Of a stretch of 64,000 nucleotides of DNA, positions 1 to 8,883 are shown in pieces. The DNA comes from JBFHIJ01 sp041596515 (GTDB taxonomy: Bacteria > Bacteroidota > Ignavibacteria > Kapaibacteriales > UBA2268). The notes below the pieces were generated by a model. That model did not search any database and was not told the DNA's origin. It saw only the letters and a list, made by a program, of their open reading frames with translations. How positions within the stretch are numbered: position 1 is the stretch's first letter; each line of letters begins with the position of its first letter. Where the stretch lies: the NCBI GenBank assembly GCA_041596515.1, contig JBFHIJ010000010.1, forward strand, positions 1 through 64,000, written 5' to 3'. The translations under genes and the position numbers were made by a program.

Positions 1-221
1 ATAAACACCAAATGTTTTTTAAAGTATTTTCAAGTAGAATTCGTATCTCTTTACTTGGCTCGATGCTGATAAGAACTTTTATCTTTCCCCCTTGTCGAAG
101 GGGACACAAAATTAAACTTTTTACCGATAAACACCAAATGTTTTTTTCGCTTTTTCGCTTTTATTTTTAAGCTGATTGTAAGAACGTTATCGTTTCACCT
201 CCATCATTGGAGGGACACAAA
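1..221. repeat. Two diverged direct copies with conserved stem-loop
   Basis: A 20-base sequence at 1-20 recurs exactly at 127-146. Further shared blocks follow in the same order: GCTGAT, AAGAAC and GGGACACAAA (101-110 and about 212-221). Just before the last block each copy has a 6-bp hairpin: CCCCTT/AAGGGG with loop GTCG at 88-103, and CCTCCA/TGGAGG with loop TCAT at 198-213. The stems pair in both copies although their bases differ, so structure rather than sequence is kept. The whole 397-base stretch before the first gene shows no coding potential. It may be a pair of noncoding mobile repeats or a structured leader. Confidence 0.6.
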
Positions 222-397
222 TATATCTCTTTTCTATATTTTGTGCAACTATTTTTTTACTCATAATCGCCTTTTTTCAAGCACAAATATTTAACTTTTG
301 CGTATATTATATATATGTTAGGTACAATTATCGTTTTCCTTATTTCAAACTAATTTGCCCAACTGACAAATTTGACTACTCATACTCAGAGGTTAAG

Positions 398-1255
398 ATG
401 ATCAAAAGGATTTTAGTACCATTAGACGCATCGCTTTATTGCGAAAAGTCTATTGAACAAGCCACTTCGATTGCAAAAATTCACGATGCCGAACTTACCG
501 GCTTAGTTATCTTAGATATTAAAGGTATAAACAGATCTGTAGGGCCTATTCCCGCAGGAGCTGCATATTATGCTAAAAAACTTGAGAAAAACAAGATAAA
601 AGTAGCTGATAATCTAATTAAAAATCTACTTATTAAATTTGAAAATAAATGTAAAGAAGCTGGTGTTAGATACGATATACACGAACGCCAAGGTCTGCCT
701 AGTAAAAAAATTCTTGAAGAATCTATGTTTTACGATTTGTTGGTAATTGGCAAAAAGACTTATTACGAATTTGATTCAGATAAAGAAAAAGGGGGTGCCT
801 CTTTTGTTGATATATTAGATCATAGTATTACGCCTATACTAACTGTTCCGGCAAATTTCCACGCTCCACATTTAGATAAATCGAATGTAAAGGTTTTAGT
901 ATCCTATGATGGAAGTTTACCTTGTAGCAGAAGTCTCCAAAGATTTGCACAATTAGCAGGTGTGGTTGGCAAAAATATAGATATACATATAGTGATGTCT
1001 CACGATTACGAAAAACTTGCAGGTCACTATCTAATGGATATCAAGAAATATCTGAAAGCTCACAACTTTGCCAACATACACACAGTTTACACACCTGAGA
1101 ATATCAAAAAGTATATCGGTAATAATTATTTAGATTGGGCTGACATGTATGTGCTCGGTGCACACTCTCAGAAGGGAATTTCAGAATACCTCACAGGTTC
1201 TTATACCAAATACTTGATAAACAACACTAATGCTCCGATATTTATCGGCCAATAA
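398..1255 (+). CDS. Tandem universal stress protein (UspA family)
   Basis: The protein has 285 residues and two Usp domains in tandem. The first (about 1-150) opens with KRILVPLDAS and ends with TPILTVP; the second (about 165-285) opens with VKVLVSYDGS and ends with APIFIGQ. Both show the alternating beta/alpha pattern of Usp folds. The second keeps a loop GAHSQKG...TGS, resembling the ATP-binding G-rich loop of the family; the first has a less clear loop (GKKTYYEF), so ATP may bind only one half. Usp proteins are cytoplasmic and associated with stress survival; the specific role cannot be read here. The ATG is preceded by AGAGG at 388-392 with 5-base spacing. A terminator follows, so it is probably monocistronic. 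Confidence 0.85.
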   Translation: MIKRILVPLDASLYCEKSIEQATSIAKIHDAELTGLVILDIKGINRSVGPIPAGAAYYAKKLEKNKIKVADNLIKNLLIKFENKCKEAGVRYDIHERQGLPSKKILEESMFYDLLVIGKKTYYEFDSDKEKGGASFVDILDHSITPILTVPANFHAPHLDKSNVKVLVSYDGSLPCSRSLQRFAQLAGVVGKNIDIHIVMSHDYEKLAGHYLMDIKKYLKAHNFANIHTVYTPENIKKYIGNNYLDWADMYVLGAHSQKGISEYLTGSYTKYLINNTNAPIFIGQ

Positions 1256-1261
1256 ATATTC

Positions 1262-1287
1262 AAAGGGGCTTTAGAAGCCCCCTTTTA
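1262..1287 (+). terminator. Intrinsic terminator after the Usp gene
   Basis: The stem GGGGCTT (1265-1271) pairs with AAGCCCC (1275-1281) around a TAG loop and is followed by CTTTT. It lies between two convergent genes and may also act weakly on the minus strand. Confidence 0.7.
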
Positions 1288-1302
1288 TACTCTATTTTTC
1301 AA

Positions 1303-2136
1303 CTAATATTTCCCACTCGGTCCTTCGACTAATTCTTTAGGGTCTATATCTTTATATAAGTGTTGGAAATAAATCTCTGTCCATCTATAATACTTATTTA
1401 ATACAGATTCATAAAGCTTTAAATCATCAGCATCTCCCTTTGAGACTTTCGCCCTAACAATACCGGTACATATTTTGAACCCATTTTTATCAAAGAAGAA
1501 CAAATCTTCGAACATACTTCTAGAACCTGATCCACCAAACATCCCAACGTGTGTTGTAGGTACTGAAACAGTTACTACTATAATACCATCAACTTCCAAA
1601 GCTGTGCAAAGATGCTTCAATTTCGCTTGAACACTATCTACCTTTCCTGAGTTAAAATAATCAGCAGACCTGGATTCATCTGAAAAATCAAATATATTAA
1701 TTCCATCTTTTGATATAACTGCTTTTGGGAAGTCATCATCATCGAGTCTACAAGAAAGTGATTTTATATCCCACTTCTCAAGGTCTAGACTCTTCATTTT
1801 TGCTTTAAGTTCTTTTCCTGCTAAAACTTCTTTCCCGCTGTAATCTTTAAGCTTCCTTACCATATAGTCTTGTAGTTTGTCAATTTCCCTACTATGTAAA
1901 GCATTTACATCCCCATATATATCACTAAAAGATGAATTATAAACAGCAGCATCTAACAACGGAAGAAGTGGTCTATAAGGCGGATCAATATAAACATTAA
2001 GTAAAGCTATCTTTTCGAACTGCTTAACTTGTTCTGAATTACCCTCTGTCTTTACTATATAAGTATTACATGAGTACAAGCTAGTGCTAATTATTAGTAG
2101 AATAATAAAATGAAAAGGTTTCACGTATTTCCTCAC
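1303..2136 (-). CDS. Putative lipoprotein of unknown function
   Basis: The protein has 277 residues. It begins with a basic-hydrophobic signal sequence ending in a lipobox-like SLYSC, so it is probably lipid-anchored and facing the periplasm. The rest is soluble and mixed alpha/beta, with a segment LCTALEVDGIIVVTVSVP that resembles the core of penicillin-binding-protein activator/CsgG-like lipoproteins (inference only). It starts one base after the stop of the gene coding for the 172-residue exported protein, so the two are almost certainly co-transcribed. No family is recognised with confidence. Confidence 0.7.
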   Translation of the reverse strand: MRKYVKPFHFIILLIISTSLYSCNTYIVKTEGNSEQVKQFEKIALLNVYIDPPYRPLLPLLDAAVYNSSFSDIYGDVNALHSREIDKLQDYMVRKLKDYSGKEVLAGKELKAKMKSLDLEKWDIKSLSCRLDDDDFPKAVISKDGINIFDFSDESRSADYFNSGKVDSVQAKLKHLCTALEVDGIIVVTVSVPTTHVGMFGGSGSRSMFEDLFFFDKNGFKICTGIVRAKVSKGDADDLKLYESVLNKYYRWTEIYFQHLYKDIDPKELVEGPSGKY

Positions 2137-2137
2137 A

Positions 2138-2656
2138 TTAAATTTTTATTTGAATATTTAGTATAGGCATCACTTTACAAACATCTTTGTTGAAAGATTG
2201 CATAGGTGCAGTTGCCGTAAAAAAACTACCAGTATGAAAAATTGTCTTATAATCTGGACTAGCTAAACCTATAATCAACCCTAATCCAGCTCCGAGCAGT
2301 GTTGTAGTAATATACAATGATGAATTATTATCACTATTATCAATAGTTGCTGCCAAAGGAAGAACAAGTCCAGATAAACCGCCTAGAAAGAAGCCTTCCA
2401 CTGCAAAATTCCCATGAGGAACTCTTATAACTTCTACTTCACTGATTGGAATATTTTGATCATGCGAGAATTGAGGTGCATCAAAACTAATATAGTCTTG
2501 ATATACTTTCAAATTAGTAACTTCGAGTTTCTCTAAATCAGTGGTCCAAATTTGTGCATCATCATAGACCTGAGGAAAGGTTGGAAATGTATTGTCGTGA
2601 GCTAACAAAGGTAAAGTCAGCATAACAGTACATAAAAAGAAGACCATTAACTTCAT
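2138..2656 (-). CDS. Exported protein with glycine-rich hydrophobic segment
   Basis: The protein has 172 residues. Residues 1-19 form a signal peptide ending near LLAHD. The middle carries two glycine-rich hydrophobic stretches (FFLGGLSGLVLPLAATI and TTLLGAGLGLIIGLASP), a pattern seen in small membrane-inserted glycine-zipper proteins. Its stop is one base before the start of the lipoprotein gene, which implies translational coupling and a joint envelope role. The family is not recognised. Upstream 2657-2757 is AT-rich, without a clear ribosome binding site. Confidence 0.65.
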   Translation of the reverse strand: MKLMVFFLCTVMLTLPLLAHDNTFPTFPQVYDDAQIWTTDLEKLEVTNLKVYQDYISFDAPQFSHDQNIPISEVEVIRVPHGNFAVEGFFLGGLSGLVLPLAATIDNSDNNSSLYITTTLLGAGLGLIIGLASPDYKTIFHTGSFFTATAPMQSFNKDVCKVMPILNIQIKI

Positions 2657-2757
2657 AAATATAATTTATTTTTATTTAAACAATGATATAGAACACAATA
2701 TTATACTTTTTGCTGACATTACAAAGTGATTATTTAGTTTTTGTGTTAATATTTTAT

Positions 2758-3669
2758 TTATACCATATTTTCTAAAGCTTTGTTTACTACTTGAAATTCG
2801 AAATTATAACCACTATTCAAGAAGCTATTCGGAATCACATTCTGCCCTTCTAACACCATTGAAGACATTTCTCCCATCATTAATTTCAAAATGAAGGAAG
2901 GAACCGGAAATAAGTTTGGTCTACTCATGCTATTAGCTATTTCTTTAGAAAATTTTGACATTGTCACGGCTTCCGGTGCAACCATGTTAAAAACCTTTGC
3001 TTTTGGCTTGCTTTCTATTATGTAAATTATACCTTTTACAATATCTTCAATATGGATCCATGGTACATATTGATTACCTGATCCTATTGGACCTCCAAGG
3101 AAATACTTATATGGTAACTTTATTTTTTCTAGTGCACCACCACTTTGACTGAGCACAACTCCAATTCGTATGATTTTCGTCTCAACTTTAGAATGCAAAG
3201 AAGCTGCTTCCCATTTTTCACACACATTACTTAAGAAGCCTTCCCCTTTAGGTGAGTCTTCATTTACTTTTTCCTTAGTATCTCCATAATATCCAACTGC
3301 TGATGCTGATATAAATAGACTAACATTTGAATCCTCATCACACATCTCTTTGGCTAAGTATTCTGTGCCATTGACTCTGGAATTTATAATTTTTTTCTTC
3401 ACATCTTCAGACCATCTTGACTGAGCAATTGGATATCCGGCCAAATTAATCAGAATATATTTTGTTTTATTTGTTATACTATCAAGTTCGTCTTTGATAT
3501 CTCTAGGTTGTTCTGAATCCCATAAAATAGAGTGAACTTCAATATCATCTATTTTATCAATGACTCTTCTAGTTAGTAAAACAATTGAATATCCATTTTG
3601 ATACAACTCTTTTACTAAAGCTCGGCCTATCAAACCTGTACCACCCGTAACTACAGCATATTTTTTCAT
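2758..3669 (-). CDS. TIGR01777-type NAD(P)-dependent epimerase (YfcH-like)
   Basis: This is a short-chain dehydrogenase/reductase-fold protein of about 303 residues. The N-terminal nucleotide-binding motif is TGGTGLIG. The central ASAVGYYGD carries the YxxxG signature of this subfamily, followed by CEKWEAA and the conserved WIHIEDIV. The C-terminal part (VAPEAVTMSKF to VIPNSFLNSGYNFEF) matches the extra C-terminal domain of TIGR01777 proteins. The substrate is unknown. An in-frame start lies 27 bases upstream (3696), but a TATAAT sequence sits just before it and the shorter start puts the TGGTG loop at the usual distance from the N-terminus. No clear ribosome binding site helps the choice. 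It is single, followed by the terminator at 3739-3775 of the ribosomal unit upstream. Confidence 0.85.
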   Translation of the reverse strand: MKKYAVVTGGTGLIGRALVKELYQNGYSIVLLTRRVIDKIDDIEVHSILWDSEQPRDIKDELDSITNKTKYILINLAGYPIAQSRWSEDVKKKIINSRVNGTEYLAKEMCDEDSNVSLFISASAVGYYGDTKEKVNEDSPKGEGFLSNVCEKWEAASLHSKVETKIIRIGVVLSQSGGALEKIKLPYKYFLGGPIGSGNQYVPWIHIEDIVKGIIYIIESKPKAKVFNMVAPEAVTMSKFSKEIANSMSRPNLFPVPSFILKLMMGEMSSMVLEGQNVIPNSFLNSGYNFEFQVVNKALENMV

Positions 3670-3738
3670 TCTTATTCTGCTCATGTTCATATACATACAT
3701 TATTATACCCGACGGAGAAACTTAGATAAAATTAGATA

Positions 3739-3775
3739 CAAAAAAAAAGCGTAGCTGATTAAAACTACGCTTTTA
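3739..3775 (-). terminator. Intrinsic terminator after rplI
   Basis: AAAAGCGTAG (3745-3754) pairs with CTACGCTTTT (3765-3774). Read on the minus strand the stem is followed by at least eight T. It closes the rpsF-rplI unit. Confidence 0.85.
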
Positions 3776-3800
3776 AATTTTTGTTTTCCGTTTTTTTAGA

Positions 3801-4250
3801 CTATTCGTCTTCGTTAATAACCCATACCTTAAGTGTAGCAACCACTTCAGGGTGAAGTTTAACTTTTACATCAAATACGCCTAAAGATTTGATAGCGTCT
3901 TCGATAACGATATGTCTTCTATCGATATCATGGCCTTTAAGAGCAAGCTCTTGGCCAATCATCTGCGGAGTAACAGAACCATACAGACGGCCTTCTTCAC
4001 CGACTTTCATAGCGATACTGATTTGTACATCAACGATTTTTTCAGCCAATGCTTCAGCTTTACCTTTTTCCTCTTCCATGCGTTTGAGGTATTGTCTTTT
4101 CTCTGCTTCAAGGCGTTTCATAGCACCATCAGTCGCGAGATAAGCATAACCTCTTGGGATAAGGTAGTTTCTGGCATAACCGTCTTTTACGTTAACGATG
4201 TCACCCATAATACCGAGTTTATCAACATCTAGTCGCAAAATGACTCTCAT
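3801..4250 (-). CDS. rplI: 50S ribosomal protein L9
   Basis: The 149 residues have the usual L9 length and layout. The N-terminal rRNA-binding domain shows LGIMGDIVNVKDGYARNYL and LIPRGYA; a long charged connecting helix follows (about 45-75), then a C-terminal domain ending VATLKVWVINEDE. L9 binds 23S rRNA at the base of the L1 stalk. A GAGGGA sequence lies about 9 bases upstream of the start. It sits 53 bases after rpsF and is surely co-transcribed with it. The rpsR and ssb genes often found between rpsF and rplI are absent. Confidence 0.97.
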   Translation of the reverse strand: MRVILRLDVDKLGIMGDIVNVKDGYARNYLIPRGYAYLATDGAMKRLEAEKRQYLKRMEEEKGKAEALAEKIVDVQISIAMKVGEEGRLYGSVTPQMIGQELALKGHDIDRRHIVIEDAIKSLGVFDVKVKLHPEVVATLKVWVINEDE

Positions 4251-4303
4251 TATTTCTATCCCTCAGTTAAATTTTTATCAAATAATACGTATGATGCACA
4301 TGC

Positions 4304-4738
4304 TTACGCATCGTTTTCTTCAGCTTTCACAGCTGCTTTTTTTTCTTCAGCTTTTTTAGCGGCTTTTTCTTCTTCAGCTTTTTCTTCAGCAGCGGCTTCT
4401 CTACCTGCAGCAAGCTCTCTTTCTCTTCTGAATTCTTTTAGTTTATCAGGCAATACTAGAGTTAAGTGACGAAGAACTGTATCTTCAAGATCCATAAATC
4501 TTTCTAATACCGGTACAGAGCTTGGCATGGTTTCAAAAGATACATAAATATAATATCCATTGTACTTTTTATTGATTGGATAAGCCAGACGTCTGCGACC
4601 CCATTTGTTAACTTCCAATACTTCACCGCCATGATTTTCGATGTAGCCTTTAACTTTATTCAAGACTGCTTCGATATCCGCATCTTCGAGCGCAGCATTT
4701 ACTATAAATGTCGTCTCATATACACGGCGTATGCTCAT
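4304..4738 (-). CDS. rpsF: 30S ribosomal protein S6
   Basis: The protein has 144 residues. The S6 domain (about 1-98) starts RRVYETTFIVNAAL and has the typical NKWGRRRLAYPI strand plus the LEDTVLRHLTL segment. A low-complexity Lys/Glu/Ala tail of about 40 residues (EEKAEEEKAAKKAEEKKA) extends beyond the core; charged S6 tails are known in other bacteria. S6 normally binds the 30S platform as a heterodimer with S18. A strong AGGAG (minus strand, 4745-4749) lies 6 bases before the ATG. It is the first gene of the rpsF-rplI unit. Confidence 0.96.
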   Translation of the reverse strand: MSIRRVYETTFIVNAALEDADIEAVLNKVKGYIENHGGEVLEVNKWGRRRLAYPINKKYNGYYIYVSFETMPSSVPVLERFMDLEDTVLRHLTLVLPDKLKEFRRERELAAGREAAAEEKAEEEKAAKKAEEKKAAVKAEENDA

Positions 4739-4749
4739 TATCTACTCCT

Positions 4750-5229
4750 AAAAATATTTAATTGATTTTCTCCCGCATAATTTCACGGGGGTTCAGACAC
4801 AAAGCGACAAATATACCACATATTTGTCAAGTTTGCAACTCTTTTTGACAATGTGCAGATTATTTGGAGGAATATATACCGATAGCAATAACAAAAATAG
4901 AGAATTTTTTGCTATTTCCAAATTCTTTTTTACATTACATCGTAATCAATGACTCTATATAAGTAATATATACAGCAAATCAGATACAAAAGTCTATCTG
5001 AGATAGCTCCTCTTTCAATTTCTTATATAATATATACTTAGCTATAAACTCCTTTCTTATTAGCTAATTTATTTTGCATGAAATTATGTAGTATTCTCAC
5101 TTTTTCGCATTCTTGTTTAGATTATTTAGCTATATTTGTTTTCTATATAAAATATAGCATATTCCTTTTTACTGTATTTACTTATGTAATTTGGAAGCTC
5201 GTAAAAACTCTATGATTATCAATTATCTC
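4750..5229. other. AT-rich divergent intergenic region
   Basis: About 480 bases lie between the divergently transcribed rpsF and S1 genes, so promoters for both must be here. A short CCCG/CGGG hairpin lies near 4773-4791, in the leader of rpsF. TATATTTG at 5131-5138 matches the Bacteroidota -7 consensus TAnnTTTG and could serve the S1 gene, but no properly spaced -33 element was seen. No gene or RNA is apparent. Confidence 0.4.
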
Positions 5230-5240
5230 AGGTGCGTATT

Positions 5241-6617
5241 ATGGTAGAAGGTACTGTAAACCCTAACGAAAATGTACAACAAAATGTTGACACCCAGGAA
5301 AATTTGAATGTTGAACCGAAAACTGAAGAAGTAAAGCAAGAAGCTGCTCAAGAAAATGCTGCTTCCACACCTGAGGTAAATGAAGAATCTCCGGCTGAAG
5401 CTAAACAAAAGCATTATGAAGAGCTTTTCGAACAGTTGAAACAATGCCACGTAAATGGGACATCTTTCGATGTTAAAGTTTCTGCTCGCATTCGTGGCGG
5501 TCTTCGCGTAATGTTTGAAGATATGCCTCTTTTCCTCCCTGCTTCTCATTTCTGCTTGAAAAAAAATCCTACTGAAGACGAACTTGCTGCTTTTATCGGC
5601 AAAGACGTTACTGTTATGATTCATGAACTTCAAGAAGAAGAAAACAGAAAAACTGTTATCGTAAGCAGAAAAACTATTTTAGAAGAAGATTTTTGGAATA
5701 ACATAAATGTTGGCGATAAGGTAAAAGGTATCGTTTCTTCTATTGCTAAGTTTGGTGTGTTTATCGATCTCGGCGGTATCGAAGGTCTTATCCATATTTC
5801 CAGACTTTCTCAGGTACACATTGATGATCCGAAAGACGTAGCTAAAAAAGGCGAAGAAATGGAAGCTGTTGTTGTTGAAATCAACCGCGAAGCCAGTAGA
5901 ATCGCCCTTAGCAGAAAAGAACTTGAACCTTCTCCTTGGGATGGTATCAATGAAAGATTTGCTATCGACTCTGTTCATAAAGGTATCGTTCGCAGGTTTA
6001 CTGATTTTGGTGCTTATATCGAAATCGAAAAAGGTATTGACGGTCTTTTGAGAAATAATGAAATCTCTTGGACTAAAAGAATTCAAAAACCTAGCTCTGT
6101 TCTTGAAAAAAATCAAGAAGTAGAAGTTAAAGTTATCGCTATTTCAGAAGAAAAAAGAACTATGTCCCTTAGTTTGAAACAACTTACTGAAAACCCTTGG
6201 CCAGCTATGCAAGACAAATATCAAGTCGGTGCAGAACTGCAAGGTACTATCGCTCAAGTTGTTCAGCAAGGTATCGTTGTTACTGTAGAAGGTGACATCG
6301 ATGGTTTCATGCCTCGTAGCAAAATGACTCACATCCCTCGTGGCAAACAACTTCCTTATAACGTTGGTGATGCTATTGAAGTATTAGTCGCTGATTTTGT
6401 TATCGAAGAAGAATCTCTTATCCTCCAGCCTAAACTTTCTGAAGAAGAAATTGCTGAAGCTAAAGAAGCGAACTTCCGCGATAGAAAACCTAGAGGACCT
6501 AAAAAATCAGTTACTCCTGAATCTGCAAAAGCAAAAGGTTCCGGTAGCTCTTTCTCCATTGGTGACTTGCTATCTGAAGCTGCTAAAACTGACCTAATGA
6601 AAAAAGTAAATAACTAA
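5241..6617 (+). CDS. S1 RNA-binding domain protein (ribosomal protein S1-like)
   Basis: The protein has 458 residues from the chosen ATG. A Glu/Gln-rich N-terminal tail (about 1-50) is followed by four S1-type OB repeats. The first is degenerate (about 55-120). The second is canonical, with VKGIVSSIAKFGVFIDL and GLIHISRLS. The third has HKGIVRRFTDFGAYIEI and the fourth LQGTIAQVVQQGIVVTVEG. A basic C-terminal tail follows. Ribosomal S1 usually has six repeats and about 560 residues, so this is a shortened form; some lineages have four-repeat S1. An upstream GTG at 5232 is in frame, but AGGTG at 5230-5234 fits the ATG at 5241. Codon use favours GGT, CGT and ATC more than its neighbours, as in highly expressed genes. 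A strong terminator follows. Confidence 0.85.
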   Translation: MVEGTVNPNENVQQNVDTQENLNVEPKTEEVKQEAAQENAASTPEVNEESPAEAKQKHYEELFEQLKQCHVNGTSFDVKVSARIRGGLRVMFEDMPLFLPASHFCLKKNPTEDELAAFIGKDVTVMIHELQEEENRKTVIVSRKTILEEDFWNNINVGDKVKGIVSSIAKFGVFIDLGGIEGLIHISRLSQVHIDDPKDVAKKGEEMEAVVVEINREASRIALSRKELEPSPWDGINERFAIDSVHKGIVRRFTDFGAYIEIEKGIDGLLRNNEISWTKRIQKPSSVLEKNQEVEVKVIAISEEKRTMSLSLKQLTENPWPAMQDKYQVGAELQGTIAQVVQQGIVVTVEGDIDGFMPRSKMTHIPRGKQLPYNVGDAIEVLVADFVIEEESLILQPKLSEEEIAEAKEANFRDRKPRGPKKSVTPESAKAKGSGSSFSIGDLLSEAAKTDLMKKVNN

Positions 6618-6636
6618 AATATATTTTACTCGTATT

Positions 6637-6672
6637 AAACCGATATGACCTTAGTCATATCGGTTTTTTTTA
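6637..6672 (+). terminator. Strong intrinsic terminator after the S1 gene
   Basis: The perfect 10-bp stem CCGATATGAC (6640-6649) and GTCATATCGG (6654-6663), loop CTTA, is extended by AAA/TTT pairs and followed by eight T. Confidence 0.95.
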
Positions 6673-6764
6673 TAGAGTAAAAGGAATAAACTCCCTTCTA
6701 TCTTTATTTTCTTTCAAAAAATACGTATATTATTCTTTTGCCAACTAAACAGTTAATACCTTTT

Positions 6765-7499
6765 ATGGGAAAACACTTAACTTATTTATTGATCTTCGGG
6801 GCTTCTTTTGCTCTTATTGCAGACTCGCTCTCTGCACAAGAGCAAGATTTAAGACCGATTAAACATGTTGTTGCTGACTCTTTGCAAAACAATAGTGACT
6901 CATCGGCTGTTACTTCGCCTAGCTCTTCGGAGTATGATTTCTCTGATAGGCAAGACAGTGCTTACTACACTGCTATGAACCTGCACATACCAACCGGTTC
7001 GCGCTTGCAATATGATCTTGCTCTTTCCGAATCAGTTTGGAGACTTCAAAAAGATTTAGAAAGTGGCTCGCCTTGGCAAGTGGCGATTAATAATATAAAC
7101 TCCATACCACGTGAGTATTTTGCTCCAAACCCGGTTGATTCATATAACCATCAATATAACATTCAGCAAGCCCTAAGCGTACCTAATATGAACACTTATA
7201 GCCCTTATGGCTTGAAAATTCCTTTGTCTTCTATTGGTAAATTAATGGGATTAGTCCAAGATGTTTCTCCTAAAATGTCATTCGAGCTAGATTATAATAC
7301 AGATGTTGAAATCGTTATTTATTCTGTGCAGGCTTCTGTAATAGCCACCATATTCAAAGGAGCTAAAACTCCGGGCTACCATACTTACACATGGAACGGC
7401 AGAAATGACCAAGGCAAAAAGATGCCTCCGGGCGACTATATTGGCGAGATTCGTATAGGAAAAAGAAAGTACATCAGAAAACGAATTGTTATCTATTAA
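6765..7499 (+). CDS. Exported protein with C-terminal FlgD-like/T9SS-type domain
   Basis: The protein has about 244 residues. The start was set at the ATG (6765), not the in-frame TTG at 6738, because it leaves a compact signal peptide (YLLIFGASFALIADSLSAQE). The middle is Ser/Asn-rich and unrecognised. The last about 75 residues form an Ig-like domain with TWNGRNDQGKKMPPGDY, the hallmark of FlgD-type Ig folds that often end secreted proteins in Ignavibacteria and Chlorobi. It is therefore probably exported and surface-attached. The neighbouring S1 gene is separated by a terminator, so it is likely its own unit. Confidence 0.7.
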   Translation: MGKHLTYLLIFGASFALIADSLSAQEQDLRPIKHVVADSLQNNSDSSAVTSPSSSEYDFSDRQDSAYYTAMNLHIPTGSRLQYDLALSESVWRLQKDLESGSPWQVAINNINSIPREYFAPNPVDSYNHQYNIQQALSVPNMNTYSPYGLKIPLSSIGKLMGLVQDVSPKMSFELDYNTDVEIVIYSVQASVIATIFKGAKTPGYHTYTWNGRNDQGKKMPPGDYIGEIRIGKRKYIRKRIVIY

Positions 7500-7505
7500 A
7501 ATTTG

Positions 7506-7542
7506 AAAAGAGACGCTCAAAAATAATTTGAATGTCTCTTTT
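7506..7542. terminator. Bidirectional terminator between convergent genes
   Basis: AAAAGAGAC...TCAAA pairs with TTTGA...GTCTCTTTT across a short AATAA loop, with two unpaired bases in each arm. A or T runs flank both sides, so it can serve both converging genes. Confidence 0.75.
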
Positions 7543-7566
7543 ATTTTATACTATACAAAATCTTTC

Positions 7567-8883
7567 TTACCTACTTATCACAAGCTGCCTAATCTTTATC
7601 TTATCCCTAAAAGAAAAGCGCAAGTAATAAGTTCCACTTTCCAGATATGAAACATCCTGCACTCTGCTACCATCGTCAAAGCTTCCGACTTCCTTGCCCT
7701 GCACATCAAATATTATAACATCTTCCAATCCTTCGTCTACATATGTTACTGTAATCAAATCCGAGCTAGGGTTCGGATAGATTGAGATTGAGTTATCTTC
7801 CCGTTGATCATCTTCTACTGAAGTTGGACCGGGGTTGTATAAGTAGACAGCAATCTGATCTTGGTACAAACCAAAACCGTTATCAAGTAAATCTACTCCA
7901 TTGAGCCATCCTTTTCTTCTATAAACCTCATTATTCTCTGTAACATAGCTCCATGTCTCTCCCCTATTATCAGAAATCCATATTGTATCATTGCAGCTTA
8001 AAAGTAGTTTATCATCATAGGTAGCAACGCTTGGGGAGAAATAGTCCGACTCATGTACATTTCTTGAGAAGATATTTTCACTAAATTCAAAGTCAGAATC
8101 AAACAATCTGTATTTATAATTTATATATGTTTCGCCATCGCCTCCGGTAAACATCGAATCTATATGTCTATATATAATCAAATATTGATTATTTTGTATC
8201 GTATAAATTTGGAATATCAGGTCTTGTGTTATAGTATCAACACGAGTCCAACTCCCATCCTGATATCTACAAATCAGGCTACCAATCTTGTCTATACCGT
8301 TTGCAGATACTAAAAAGCTATTCTTTTTCTCAAAAACAACATTGACAGGGTTATGAGGGAAAGGCAACAATAATGTTTTTAATGTTTTCCAACTTAGACC
8401 GTAGTCCGAAGAATATAAGAACTCATTCAATCGATCTATAGCAATGACTACTTCATTTTCATGCCTATCGAAAGAGATAATTTTACGCCCAAATAGTTCT
8501 TCAACATAACTTGAATCCCAAGTTTTGCCACCGTCTAACGATTGAAAAAATATGCCATTATATCCACACATCACAATAGTATTACTGTTTTTAGCGACTA
8601 TCCTTCTTGCATAATACGTTCTAACTGGTTGCATATCGGGATAACTTTGTCTACTCCATATTAACTCCCAATCTACACCTCTATTTGTTGACTTATAAAC
8701 ATTTGAGGCTTTCTCCCCATTTTTTAAATCTTCAATCTCATTAATAAAAAATGTGCTATCTTCGGCTACAGCAATATTTGATATAAAACAATCTTCACAA
8801 CCTGAAAATATATATTCCAAAGATTGAGATTTTAGAGATAACGAAACAGCAAGAAATATACAAACCTGTACTACATATTTCAT
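7567..8883 (-). CDS. Secreted Asp-box/BNR-like protein with T9SS sorting domain
   Basis: The protein has 438 residues. A signal peptide is followed by repeated segments of the Asp-box type: STNRGVDWELIWS, SLDGGKTWDSSYV, SSDYGLSWKTLK and SDNRGETWSYV. These sit on beta-propellers of sialidase- and photosystem-assembly-like proteins. The last about 75 residues form a type A T9SS sorting domain (ISIYPNPSSDLITV, VIIFDVQGKEV, LESGTYYLRF, ending VISR). It should cross the outer membrane through the Por system. No catalytic residues of a sialidase can be pointed to, so the ligand is unknown. It overlaps the upstream paralogue-like gene by 4 bases (translational coupling). Confidence 0.82.
   Translation of the reverse strand: MKYVVQVCIFLAVSLSLKSQSLEYIFSGCEDCFISNIAVAEDSTFFINEIEDLKNGEKASNVYKSTNRGVDWELIWSRQSYPDMQPVRTYYARRIVAKNSNTIVMCGYNGIFFQSLDGGKTWDSSYVEELFGRKIISFDRHENEVVIAIDRLNEFLYSSDYGLSWKTLKTLLLPFPHNPVNVVFEKKNSFLVSANGIDKIGSLICRYQDGSWTRVDTITQDLIFQIYTIQNNQYLIIYRHIDSMFTGGDGETYINYKYRLFDSDFEFSENIFSRNVHESDYFSPSVATYDDKLLLSCNDTIWISDNRGETWSYVTENNEVYRRKGWLNGVDLLDNGFGLYQDQIAVYLYNPGPTSVEDDQREDNSISIYPNPSSDLITVTYVDEGLEDVIIFDVQGKEVGSFDDGSRVQDVSYLESGTYYLRFSFRDKIKIRQLVISR

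Noticed and set aside
5223..5633. Open frame of 136 codons on the minus strand at the S1 gene start
   Set aside because: It is antisense to the S1 gene, which has clear domain motifs and a ribosome binding site; the antisense protein is Phe-rich and matches nothing.
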